In this document: positions 1 to 7,960 of the stretch, in pieces
How positions within the stretch are numbered: position 1 is the stretch's first letter
Layout of the letters: every line of letters begins with the position of its first letter
NCBI GenBank assembly: GCA_003427395.1
Contig: BFEA01000002.1
Location: forward strand, 203,120 to 223,476
DNA length: 20,357 nucleotides
Direction: 5' to 3'
Origin: Chara braunii
Lineage: Eukaryota; Streptophyta; Charophyceae; Charales; Characeae
Notes under the pieces: model-generated
What the model saw: the letters and a program-made list of their open reading frames with translations, nothing else
Told to the model about the DNA's origin: nothing
Database searches by the model: none
Position numbers and translations under genes: made by a program

Positions 1-23
1 TTTTTTTTTTTTTTTTTTTTTTT
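1..23 (-). repeat. Poly-T tract at window edge
   Basis: Uninterrupted run of 23 T's at the very start of the window. Like the other long T runs here it could be the poly(A) tail of a minus-strand retroposon, whose body would then be the GC-rich stretch of about 24-100. That stretch has no recognisable coding or tail structure, so the assignment is open. Confidence 0.6.
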
Positions 24-104
24 CCGTTTTTGATTTCGACTTTTGGGCGGTACCGGTCGTTGCAAGGTGGGTGCCCCTCCCGACGCGACGCGTACATGGG
101 AAGC

Positions 105-1783
105 GCCGCGTTCGATAGCTGGGCCAAGTACTGGTGGTTTAAATTGACCAACTTGAAGAATCACTGGGATGAGTGGCAAAAAACCCAAAATATGTTCTCA
201 AATGTGGAATCATGGTTTGATACAGGCATTAATATTATGAAGAATTATTTTGATATTTTTTCAAGAATCAAATGCACTGAAGAAAACTGTGCAGAGCAAG
301 AGTTAATTAAAAGAATAAGCATGCCAGAGGAAAATTTTCGCAGACATCCGATTTCATACGCCTATTGGATGGCAATCCGTAAAAGAGCCCTGACCGAGCT
401 AGATAGTTTGCCGATTGCTCAACAGGAGAAAGGGAAGGCGTGGTTATACCAAAAAGGGATTATAACGAATGACAGACTCAACCGAGAAACCTTTCGAAGG
501 CTTTTGCTGCAGAAAACTAAACCCCTGATTAGAGAACTGGCTCACCCTTTTGCGAACTCCGCACCTACGAAATCCGACCCACAAGGAATGTGCCAATATG
601 CTCAAATGTATTTTCAAGATATACTGACAACACGTCGGTCGTTTGACTTCTTTGATACTGATTTAAGAGAAACTTTAGCCTTTTGGACTAGAACTAAAGC
701 CAGCCTTTCTCAACAGGGTAGACTGGATCTAGATAGACCCTTTACTGTAGAAGACGTCAAAGCTGCCGCAAAACAGATGGCCTCCAGGAAATGTCCCGGG
801 AAGGACGGGTTACCGGTGGAAGTCTACCTGGCTCTATAGGACTTCATTGCCCCGACTTTGGTGGAAATATATAATGGCGTTGTAGTGGGTAGGTCCCTAT
901 CGAAAGGAATGCAACAAGGGATCATTAGTCTGCTGTATAAAAAAAGAAACAGATTGGATATACGAAATTAAAGATCCATTTCGTTACTGAATGTGTCCTA
1001 CAAAATTCTAGCAAAGGCCTTAGCCTTGCGTTTAGCTAAATACCTACCGGATTTCGTAGGATTGGATCAAGGTGTGTTTGTTATCACAGGTCCATAATGG
1101 ACAACATTGCGGCTACTATTCAGGCGTTGGAAATTATTGTGAACGAGAACAGGAAATTCAATGTGGCCGTACTCCTAATCGATATGGAAAAGGCATATGA
1201 TAAGGTAGGTTGGACCTTTGTGGGTACAACTCTCACCCACATGGACTTTGGCCATAATTTTAGCAGATGGATTTCAATAATGTATTCCACTTCTATAACA
1301 ATGGTTATGGTGAACAGTCAACTCTCCCAAGAATCTGATCTTTCACGCTCGTTACGACAGGGTTGCCCTCTCGCCCCACTCCTTTTCGTGTTGCACCTGA
1401 AAGTTCTATTGGATAATATAAGCATGAATTAACAGATCACTGAGTTGAAACTACATAATCAATTGCAATGGAAAGGAAGGGCTTTGGCGGATGACCTAAC
1501 CATAACCTGTCTGAATGATAGAAATTTTTTATTATCCGACGGTGCGTAACATTTTGAATGAATACTCTAATATATTATCTGAGGCCTCAATAAATCTGAA
1601 CAAATCTTTATTATTTCTGCCTAGTCATTTTCAACTACAAGTGGATTGGGGTATAAGAAGAATTATCTCGGATGCTTCTGATCGTTATCTCGGAGTTCAA
1701 GTGTCACTGTCAGACATTTCAGATTTACACTCCAAAGGAATGGATATTCCAACAATGGGCATGGGAGGCAAGAGTGTTTAGAT
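105..1783 (+). pseudogene. LINE-A: decayed non-LTR retrotransposon, RT region
   Basis: Fragment of a LINE ORF2 covering the Trp-rich linker before the RT (from about 105) and most of the RT domain, which copies element RNA into DNA at a nicked target. Visible landmarks in order: CPGKDGLP near 790-815; a block reading GIISLLYKK near 918-944; RSIMDNI near 1089-1110, the usual start of the conserved RT core; DMEKAYDKVGW near 1180-1212 with a catalytic Asp; RQGCPLAP near 1358-1381; and the catalytic box reading LADD at 1484-1495 instead of the usual YADD or FADD. ASINLNKS and RYLGVQVS follow after 1585. The copy is dead: TAG at 837, TAA at 969, a frameshift near 1085, TAA at about 1430, and another frameshift near 1545. 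No endonuclease, C-terminal domain or poly(A) is present, so both ends are lost. It is a different family from LINE-B and LINE-C. Confidence in RT identity is high; the exact borders are not. Confidence 0.88.
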
Positions 1784-1789
1784 CTGTCG

Positions 1790-1850
1790 TTCTGAATACA
1801 CTGCGCATGTCATCTGCCTTATACTGCACGACATCTGCAGACAGCCGATG
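1790..1850. repeat. R1 dispersed repeat, copy 1, left block
   Basis: The 22 bases at 1811-1832 match 18708-18729 at 21 of 22 positions, and weaker similarity extends some 20 bases to the left. It immediately follows the end of the LINE-A similarity. In copy 2 this block lies about 107 bases from the second conserved block; here the two are about 911 bases apart. Confidence 0.6.
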
Positions 1851-2734
1851 GGGCAGCCTCGAAAAAGCCAGGCGCCTCAGATTTTTGTCGATCTGGCCTG
1901 CTGAACCTGAGTCGCGGGTGGATCCCCTCGAAACTCCACCCCGATTATTGCATGGTTGTACGGGCTCTCTAAGATGCTTCCCTGGTGTCGAAAGGAAGGA
2001 AAATATTAGTTGTTTTTTGCGATTGTGCTTTTTGATGACGTCCCAGGGTTTCTGCAAATTCATTCCGATTGATTGACATGTGGACTGACGGGCGTACCTC
2101 GATTGGGCGCCAGCCTCCCGTATCTCCCTCGCCAACGCGCCCCTTCCCTTACAACGAGGAAAGGACACGTGTTTGCGAGTGGAACGTACGAGAAGCTGTC
2201 GTATGGATCGGTGGACGATATTAATTCCCTGAACTCCTGAAAATCGGTGTTCTGGATTCGTGGGCACGGGCTTTGTCATTGTCGATACACACTACCCACC
2301 TTACTCAGTACTATTGCTATTTAACGAGCTGATCGTCATTCCGTGGACGGCAGTGGCGCCCCATTGGCCTCGAACCCTGTGCACTGAGTGCCAGCATTTC
2401 GATCGCTACGAATCAAAGGGTTTTTTACTACCGAATACGGAGTGAAGACGAGCACAAGGAAAGAGCCACGCGGTTGAGACCCTCCACGTCGGACTCGAAA
2501 CTGACCAATGAGCGACGTCGGGACTTGATACGAAAACGGGACACGCGGAGTGTACCGAAGCCCTTCCGCTCTAAACGAAGACCCACAGCGCGGTGGGAAG
2601 TTCGATAATACATTTTAGATTGAATTTGGATTTTTCTCTTTTCGCGCCGTGCCCGCGCGCGCATTCCGCGACGCGCGAAAGCAACCGACTTACTTCATCG
2701 GACCAACACGGGGGATTTCAGTTTTGTCAGTGTC
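1851..2734. other. Unassigned DNA between the two R1 blocks
   Basis: Open frames occur on both strands (for example 1725-2279 minus), but none has recognisable motifs or a supported start, so I treat them as chance. The part from about 2640 to 2700 is rich in CG dinucleotides. The segment could be an insertion that split R1 copy 1, but I found no terminal repeats or target duplication to prove it. Confidence 0.4.
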
Positions 2735-2850
2735 CCCACACTCAATTTTCCAAAAATCCTTGGCACACCCCATCTTGCTGTTTTCCTGGGCCCTCTTTCC
2801 GCACCCTTAGCACTCCGAACAGAAGACAGCACAGGGCGTGTCCCCCTGCG
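2735..2850. repeat. R1 dispersed repeat, copy 1, right block
   Basis: The 29 bases at 2743-2771 are identical to 18836-18864, around the core CCAAAAATCCTTGGCACA. Looser similarity continues on the right, where CTGGGCCC and GGGCGTG in this copy align with CCAGGCCC and GGGCGTG in the other. No coding function is apparent. The repeat class is unknown. Confidence 0.7.
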
Positions 2851-2852
2851 CG

Positions 2853-3245
2853 TCACATCCATTGGGCGACATCCTTTGAGGGTGCAATATATGTGATGAA
2901 ATTGCGGCCCTCATTATGAAAGAGGCCTCTCTTTCTCGGAATCTCAAAATTAGGATTAGCTGATGAAGCCCACCCATTCTCATAAACACGAACAAGTCGT
3001 TTTTTTACTTCTGACACCGACTCGTCCCCGAACAGGATCGTAACTGCGTGTTCCTGCAGCCATTCCGCCTGGATCTTGTACAGCTCCGGGTTCACCGTCA
3101 CTTTCAGATAATCCTCCCCTGTCTCTACTACTGACGAGGTCAGTCGAGGGGGGAGGATTCCATCCAGGTAGCATTGTGCGATGATACCCCGGATCCGATC
3201 TTTTTCCTCTGGTGAAATGTGGGCAGGATGTTCAGGAGTCGCCAT
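2853..3245 (-). CDS. Unrecognised 130-codon ORF, possibly retroelement-derived
   Basis: An uninterrupted minus-strand reading frame with an ATG at 3245 and a TGA stop. I do not recognise the family. Its composition looks protein-like: an acidic, charged N-terminus (SPEEKDRIRG near residues 11-20), a middle segment with alternating hydrophobic residues (VETGEDYLKVTV near residues 41-52), and a C-terminal part containing RVYENGWASS and NEGRNFITYIAPSKDVAQW. The last segment is reminiscent in style of the N-terminal part of LINE ORF1 (gag-like RNA-binding) proteins, but that is an impression, not a match I can prove. The frame ends at the border of the R1 repeat, so it may be a truncated remnant. 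No promoter, intron or neighbouring partner supports a host gene. Confidence 0.4.
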   Translation of the reverse strand: MATPEHPAHISPEEKDRIRGIIAQCYLDGILPPRLTSSVVETGEDYLKVTVNPELYKIQAEWLQEHAVTILFGDESVSEVKKRLVRVYENGWASSANPNFEIPRKRGLFHNEGRNFITYIAPSKDVAQWM

Positions 3246-3865
3246 ATGAGGCGGGTTAGTAACACGAAACCACTACAACCTAACAATATCTAAACTAAAC
3301 GAGCTATAGCGAAGCTTCCAATAATTTAGGGAGTATGTCCAACTTAGTTAAAACATCCCAACCTCCACAAAACAGAAAGGGGATTATACCTGCCGCATGT
3401 AGGGTTGACTTCTCGTCGGTTGGCCCATCGGCCGTCTCCAGTACTGCATCTCTTCTCAAGAAACGGATGTCGAAATTCCCCGACTGACAATCCTCTCAAG
3501 CGAGCTTAGAGGGAGAGGGAATCCACCCAGGCCCCCGATTTCCACGGAGGCTCATGCCATACCAACTATGTCGAGAGTAGAGCCTTAGCACCCAGCCTCA
3601 GTAACATAGAGGATAGGTGTGAAGACCAGCCGCCCTGTGCCAAAATTTCACGAGCAGTACCTACCGTTCCCGGTAGGGGCTCCGAAAATTAGCGCAGCGT
3701 AGCACTACGGTGCCGCTTCCGCCCTCCCCATGGTCTAGATAAGAGTTATTGCCTGCGCGCGGTTTGAACTCAGGTCAGTTTGTCTGCTGACAGGTCCCAG
3801 GTAATTCACAGTAATGATATTTCATTTTGCTGCCTGGTTCTTCTTTCTGTGGACGTCTATAGGTA
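3246..3865. other. Unassigned non-coding DNA
   Basis: No reading frame of useful length, no tail and no obvious repeat structure. It lies directly upstream of the minus-strand ORF that starts at 3245 and could hold its leader, but I see no promoter motif. A weak tRNA-promoter-like pair near 3731-3771 was considered and not accepted. Confidence 0.5.
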
Positions 3866-4036
3866 CGGGGGCGGGGTCGCACTAGCAAAGAGGATCGGAT
3901 CGAATGCCTGAATGTGGACGAGGTTATGTAGATGTGCAGGAAATCGAGATTAAACTGCTTTTCTGCATCTCTGCATAAAACACGACCAGATTCAGGAGCT
4001 CGATCCTATCCGCTTTGCTAGTAGGACCTCAGCCCG
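3866..4036. mobile_element. Hairpin MITE, copy 1 (foldback element)
   Basis: About 171 bp with long imperfect terminal inverted repeats (TIRs). The left arm begins GGGGGCGGGGTCGCACTAGC. The right arm, read in reverse complement, gives CCGGGCTGAGGTCCTACTAGC, after which both continue with AAAG and a similar stretch of about 35 bases (roughly 75-80% by eye). The arms meet around a short centre, so a single strand would fold into one long hairpin. It has no coding capacity and would depend on a transposase from elsewhere. A second copy lies in opposite orientation at 5146-5296. No clear target duplication remains. Confidence 0.82.
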
Positions 4037-4531
4037 GGTGTAACATCCAGCCACGTGATCATGGGTCTCGCGGCAGCACTCGTCAAATTTGAAAAGAGAA
4101 AAGCTTGCGGGCTGGGGAGAGATTCAGGTTGGATTTTATAGTAACAACCTTGGCGCTCGGTTGTCGGCTTGGCCGCGGGAGGCAGGCAGTAGGTTGATTG
4201 GTGGTTTCTAGGTGTGTTGGTGGAGGGAGTTGTCCGTAATATTAAGATCCCCATGTTAGGGGCAGTAGTAGTAGGAGCAACAGTAGCCGGAGTGTAGATA
4301 GATGTAGGTTGAGGCTAGAATGTTTAGGGTATTAATGGTTTTACTTTTCTGGGTTGTTTGGCTTTCTTGGTCTTGGTGACGTTTTTATTTTACCAGGGAT
4401 GGGGAATGTCAGCACAGCGGTCCTGATTTGGCCATTCTGTGTCTGGACTAGAATCCCCTTCGCCTGAACCATAAGCTGGGTAATGGTCCCAGTACTTTCT
4501 TTGATTTTCCGGGTTGCGTGTGGAGGGATTC
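4037..4531. other. Unassigned DNA between two DNA transposons
   Basis: Short minus-strand frames (such as 4018-4254) carry no recognisable motif and run into the neighbouring MITE, so they are not supported as genes. No tails, tandem repeats or TIRs were seen inside. Confidence 0.45.
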
Positions 4532-5027
4532 CAGGGACCAAGTCCCACTTGCAGCGGTTTAGTCCTCAGTTCGGGACCCTGTGTTTTGTGCGACACGTTT
4601 CCTGACCGCTGATTCACATTGATCGTAGGGCGCATGGTCGGTTATGTTTTTCTACGAACGGAATGGATTGAATGTTGCTATGTAGCGGTTTCCCATTGGC
4701 TGTTATAGTCGGAATGAGCTCTTTCACTCGCAGGGAACGGTCCTCGTCCGTAGCCTGACCCCAGTCGGGCTAGACGTGGGGACCGTCCATCGTCTCGTAT
4801 TTCCACAGAAACTAAAAGTTTTTCCCGACAATGCCACTGCCATACCCTTGGTTACCAGACTGACCGGCCTTTCATCATTACTGTCATTCAGCACGTTCAA
4901 ATCCTGTTATTTTTCGCGATTTAACCTGTCGTTTGTCAACCAGCCGCACATTGCCACACGAAGTCACACACTGTCGTGCAGTTCTGGCTACGGGAACTAA
5001 ACCGCCGCAAGTGGGACTTGGTCCCCG
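4532..5027. mobile_element. Non-autonomous DNA transposon with 32-bp TIRs (hAT-like ends)
   Basis: About 496 bp bounded by near-perfect inverted ends. The left end reads CAGGGACCAAGTCCCACTTG and the right end in reverse complement CGGGGACCAAGTCCCACTTG. Both continue with C, then A/G, then GCGGTTTAGT, giving about 30 of 32 identical. A start of CAGGG type is usual for hAT elements, but the 8-bp target duplication expected for hAT is not visible (AGGGATTC on the left against GCCTCCTT on the right), so the superfamily is inferred. The interior has only short frames without transposase motifs. It therefore looks like a deletion derivative mobilised in trans. The TIR core GTCCCACTTGC recurs in the neighbouring elements. 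Confidence 0.85.
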
Positions 5028-5076
5028 GCCTCCTTCTTTTTGTGTGGTATAATAAAGAGCTGTGTGTCTTGTTAAG

Positions 5077-5110
5077 AAAAATAAATAAATAAATAAATAA
5101 AAAAATAAAA
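5077..5110. repeat. (AAAT)n microsatellite
   Basis: Run of AAATA/ATAA units directly left of a 22-T tract and the second hairpin MITE. A-rich simple repeats of this kind often derive from retroposon tails. Confidence 0.85.
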
Positions 5111-5123
5111 ATTCGGGTTGGTC

Positions 5124-5145
5124 TTTTTTTTTTTTTTTTTTTTTT
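5124..5145. repeat. Poly-T tract abutting a hairpin MITE
   Basis: 22 T's that stop exactly where the hairpin MITE begins at 5146. The outer bases seen at the end of MITE copy 1 are missing here, as if the tract replaced the terminus. DNA transposons do not carry poly(A), so this is either slippage next to the element or a remnant of another insertion. Confidence 0.7.
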
Positions 5146-5296
5146 GCCGAGGTCCCAGTAACAAAGAGGTTCGGATCGAGTGCCTGAATCTGGATGTATT
5201 TTATGCAGAGATGCAGAAAAGCAGTTCAATCTCGATTTCCTGCACATCTCCTCGACCTTGCCCCCGATCCTCTTTGCTAGTGGGACCACGCTCCCG
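5146..5296. mobile_element. Hairpin MITE, copy 2 (inverted relative to copy 1)
   Basis: About 151 bp that aligns with the reverse complement of 3866-4036. Shared blocks include GAGGTCC, AACAAAGAGG/AGCAAAGCGG, CCTGAATCTGG, TTTTATGCAGAGATGCAGAA and CTCGATTTCCTGCACATCT. It is about 20 bp shorter, with the loss lying between the central part and the right arm. The right end reads TTTGCTAGTGGGACCACGCT, so the shared GGTCCCACT core is present here too. Non-coding. Confidence 0.82.
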
Positions 5297-5436
5297 TACT
5301 ATACATATACACTAGTAAGAGCTTGAGATCTATGCCAGAAGAATATAGCTTACTTTCGCACCTTTGGACATTCGGTGGTTCGGTGTGGCCCGTTCTCTTC
5401 TCCTCGCTGAGTGCACCAAGCAGCACCAAGGTCTTT

Positions 5437-5539
5437 CGGGGGCAAGGTCCCACTTGCGCAAATTAGGAGATTTGGGCCGTTGATCTTTGCTATCTACGGT
5501 CAGTATCTCTTAATTCGTGCAAGTGGGACCTAGCCCCGG
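5437..5539. mobile_element. Small MITE with 29-bp TIRs
   Basis: 103-bp element. The left end starts CGGGGGCAAGGTCCCACTTG and the right end in reverse complement starts CCGGGGCTAGGTCCCACTTG. The match continues through CGCAAATTA against CACGAATTA, giving 25 of 29 positions. The interior of about 45 bases is unique here. The terminus combines features of the hAT-like element (GTCCCACTTGC) and of the hairpin MITEs (GGGGC-AGGTCC), which ties the groups together. No target duplication seen. Confidence 0.82.
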
Positions 5540-6439
5540 GAAAAGAAAGAAAAAACGAGGGAAAGAAACACAAAGCAGCACTCCAATAAAATATAATAAT
5601 CGGATAATAATGGGCCTCGCCCCACATCTCAAGAGTGCATCGTCACATGGAACGTAGGTTGCTTCTTGTAAGGGACACCTCGGCTATAATAATAAAATCT
5701 GTAAAAGAAAAAAAAAAGAAAAGCAATATACATCCGCCACGCATATGAACAGTGATGGATTAAAAAAAAACAAAAAAATAGTAATGGATGTGTAGTGCCA
5801 CCTTCTGCTTGAAGATGCACTCGGGCATTTTCTTGTTTGGTAGACAGGAGGCGAGAGTCGCGATTGAAGCTGTCAAGTCTGTCGGGTGTCGGGGAAGGTG
5901 CGCCGTCAAACCCACGTGCCTAGCTCCTACACCGTACATCTCAAGAGCTAATCTACGGCTCAGGGATGTCCCCATAATTCGGGATCCAGTACAACACAAG
6001 CGTAGACCTGCCATGGAAGGGGGCCACCAGGAACTGCAGTCGAAAGGAGAGTCAAGAACCCGGCCGTCGTAGGCGGGAAGCAGTCGTATGAACCGGGCCG
6101 GAGTGCCTGGATCAGACGGCACTGGCTACTCTGGTTGGTCTTAAAAAAAAAAGAAAGCCAACGGTAGTCTAGACGGCAGATACTCCTAATTATAGTCTGG
6201 AGGGCAGAGGACACCACGTGACTCCCGTGGTGATGACCGACGGTATGTCTCTGGATACACCAAGAGCACCAGCCAGGCCCGTCGCCACGCGGATAAGAGA
6301 AAAGTGAGCGGTGGAGGCTGCCTGTTCGTCCAACACCAGTTGGCATAGGAGGTCGAATGTTATCCTGGCACCCAGCCCATGTGTTTGAGGGCATACTCAC
6401 ACGGGGACCAAAAGGGCCTCGCCACACCACTCCCGACTT

Positions 6440-6441
<2 letters not shown>
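5540..6441. other. Unassigned DNA with A-rich patches
   Basis: Contains short A-rich runs (5700-5725, 5762-5780, 6143-6153) and several overlapping short frames on both strands without recognisable motifs. An 11-12 base inverted match (GAGTGCATC core, near 5633-5643 and 5812-5822) is too short to call an element. The 12-mer ACATCTCAAGAG occurs at about 5624 and 5937, with a close match near 19866. Confidence 0.45.
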
Positions 6442-6497
<56 letters not shown>

Positions 6498-6750
6498 ACT
6501 TGGGAAAAATTTCCGGAGTGCTCCCGGAAGTAAAAACCCTCTGGGGTAGTCTCTTCGACTGAATCTCGCCCTGAGGGGTAAGAAGGAGGAAGGGAACGCA
6601 GCCCGATGAAAGGCTGCGCTACCTGGCGTACTCGCTGTCCGGAGATGGCAGTGTCTGCGTCGGCAGCCAGGGTGGGATTCGGGTGTGGGGAGGAACGATG
6701 TTTTCCTCGATGATCTCTAGGTTCGGCCATCGCCCTCAGATCCGACAAGG
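6442..6750 (-). mobile_element. Retroposon 3' end with 55-A tail (second family)
   Basis: A run of 55 T's at 6442-6496 reads as a poly(A) tail on the minus strand. The sequence just before the tail carries a perfect 6-bp stem with a 7-base loop (TTCCGG at 6511-6516, CCGGAA at 6524-6529), 14 bases from the tail. The body does not match the LINE-B/C 3' end, so it is another LINE or SINE family. The 5' limit is unknown; 6750 is a working border. A minus-strand frame reads through the tail and gives a polylysine stretch, which is an artefact of the tail rather than a protein. Confidence 0.6.
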
Positions 6751-7273
6751 GGCTGTGTCTCCCTGTGGAATGCCAGGGAGCAGGGAGATTCCAGCTCCAA
6801 CAGACATCCTACAACAGAGTCTACAAGAGTCAAGTAATGAGCGCAGTGTGAACACGACGAAGGGAGAGTGAGTCCAGTACGGGACAGCGGGCACATCCAA
6901 CAGCGGCACCTCTGGAGGCAGTGGGTGGGCAGCCGGTGGTGGTGGGACTGGTGTTGGGAGGAGCACGTGGGAACTACTGCTGACTATCTCGACTCGGAGC
7001 GTGAAACCTGAAGCTCTACGGGCGGCGGCGCCACCAATGGGAGTGGGAGTTCCTCTGGTGGTGGTGGGAGCGTCTCCGTTGGAATCAAGGGCGCTGAGTG
7101 TTAACTAAGCCACTCTCTGGCACGAAATATTTTGAGTGCATTAACCCAGCCATCTTTTCTTACTCCTTATGAGTGGCTCACTTCATGACTATCTTGCACG
7201 ATAATATCTGGAAATACTGTCACCCTTTTTCAAGCTCCTCCTGCTATGTGCCTTGGTGTCACTGGCGGGAATC
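6751..7273. other. Unassigned DNA with G-rich GGT/GGC low complexity
   Basis: From about 6895 to 7080 the + strand is rich in GGTGGT and GGCGGC triplets and would read as Gly/Ser-rich peptide in one frame. No start, splice or family evidence makes it a gene. The last 30 bases form the left flank of LINE-C. Confidence 0.4.
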
Positions 7274-7295
7274 TTTTTTTTTTTTTTTTTTTTTT

Positions 7296-7960
7296 GGAAG
7301 AAACACCCCGTCCAGTGATAGTGGTGCTGGCAAGGGCAGACACCACTAGCACCTTGGGAGAGGCTCCATCTATTGGTGGGGAGCATCACCTACTGGAAAA
7401 CGGGTCCAGTGTCCCATATATCAAATGAATTTGGAGTACGTCAGAAAAATGAGGAGTGAGAAATTCCTGCCAGCATTGATTGCCCTGGGAACTAGAGGAT
7501 TGACTGAGCAGGAAGTTGGAAGAAGGAAGAGAACCTCTACACCCTGAGCCAGGCGCCAGATACCTGTTGCTAAAACTAGTTCCTCCCTACCTCCACCTGC
7601 CCGTTTTACCTCCCAGGCCCACTGCTTGTTATACAATCAGAGGCTGTAGTAAGCATCCTATTACACCAAAACAAGCTGAACTGCACTTTGCCAACCTGCC
7701 AGCATTTGAGCACTGTAGAACCAGCTTTTCATCCTTGAGCTGCGCCTGCTGGAAGCCGGATCCAGCCTCCCTTGACCCTCTTTTTTTTGGGGGGGGAACC
7801 TCTTCGCTGAGAAAACCAGTTCTTCCCTCCTCCTTTTGGACTGTTGAGCCCCGTTCCCGTACTCCAAACTCTTGTCCACCTCGTGGGCGCGGACTCACTC
7901 TTTCAGGTGTTGACTGATTTCTGCAGGCCCCTGAGCCGTAAAACCTGTTTTCTCTCTTCC
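7296..7960 (-). promoter_or_regulatory. LINE-C 3' UTR with terminal stem-loops
   Basis: 665-nt untranslated tail. Three stem-loops precede the poly(A), given here in + strand coordinates. SL1 is at 7392-7410 (ACTGGA with TCCAGT, 7-base loop). SL2 is at 7363-7384 (GCTCC with GGAGC). SL3 is at 7319-7348 (TAGTGGTG with CACCACTA, then CTG with CAG around a 7-base loop). A second SL1-like hairpin sits further up at 7748-7766 (GCTGGA with TCCAGC). The same order occurs in LINE-B. The likely role is recognition of the RNA 3' end by the LINE RT. Confidence 0.75.

Noticed and set aside
1725-2279. 184-codon minus-strand frame
   Set aside because: It overlaps LINE-A remains and R1 on the other strand, lacks motifs, and its composition follows the GC-rich local DNA.
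3731-3771. tRNA-like internal promoter (TGGTCTAGATA and GGTTTGAACTC)
   Set aside because: Only about 20 bases separate the two boxes, the flanking bases do not pair as a T stem, and no tail or body of a tRNA-derived SINE follows.
5632-5822. Inverted match GAGTGCATC.TC as MITE ends
   Set aside because: It is only 11-12 bases long, without flanking duplication or further arm similarity.
5960-6748. 262-codon minus-strand frame
   Set aside because: It runs through the 55-T tract, giving a polylysine stretch; the length is an artefact of the tail, and neither side has family motifs.
7297-7420. Initially read as independent SINE copies at 7297, 8863 and 19279
   Set aside because: The first two continue without a break into LINE-C and LINE-B 3' UTRs and ORF2 stops, so they are LINE 3' ends. 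Only the third could still be a SINE.
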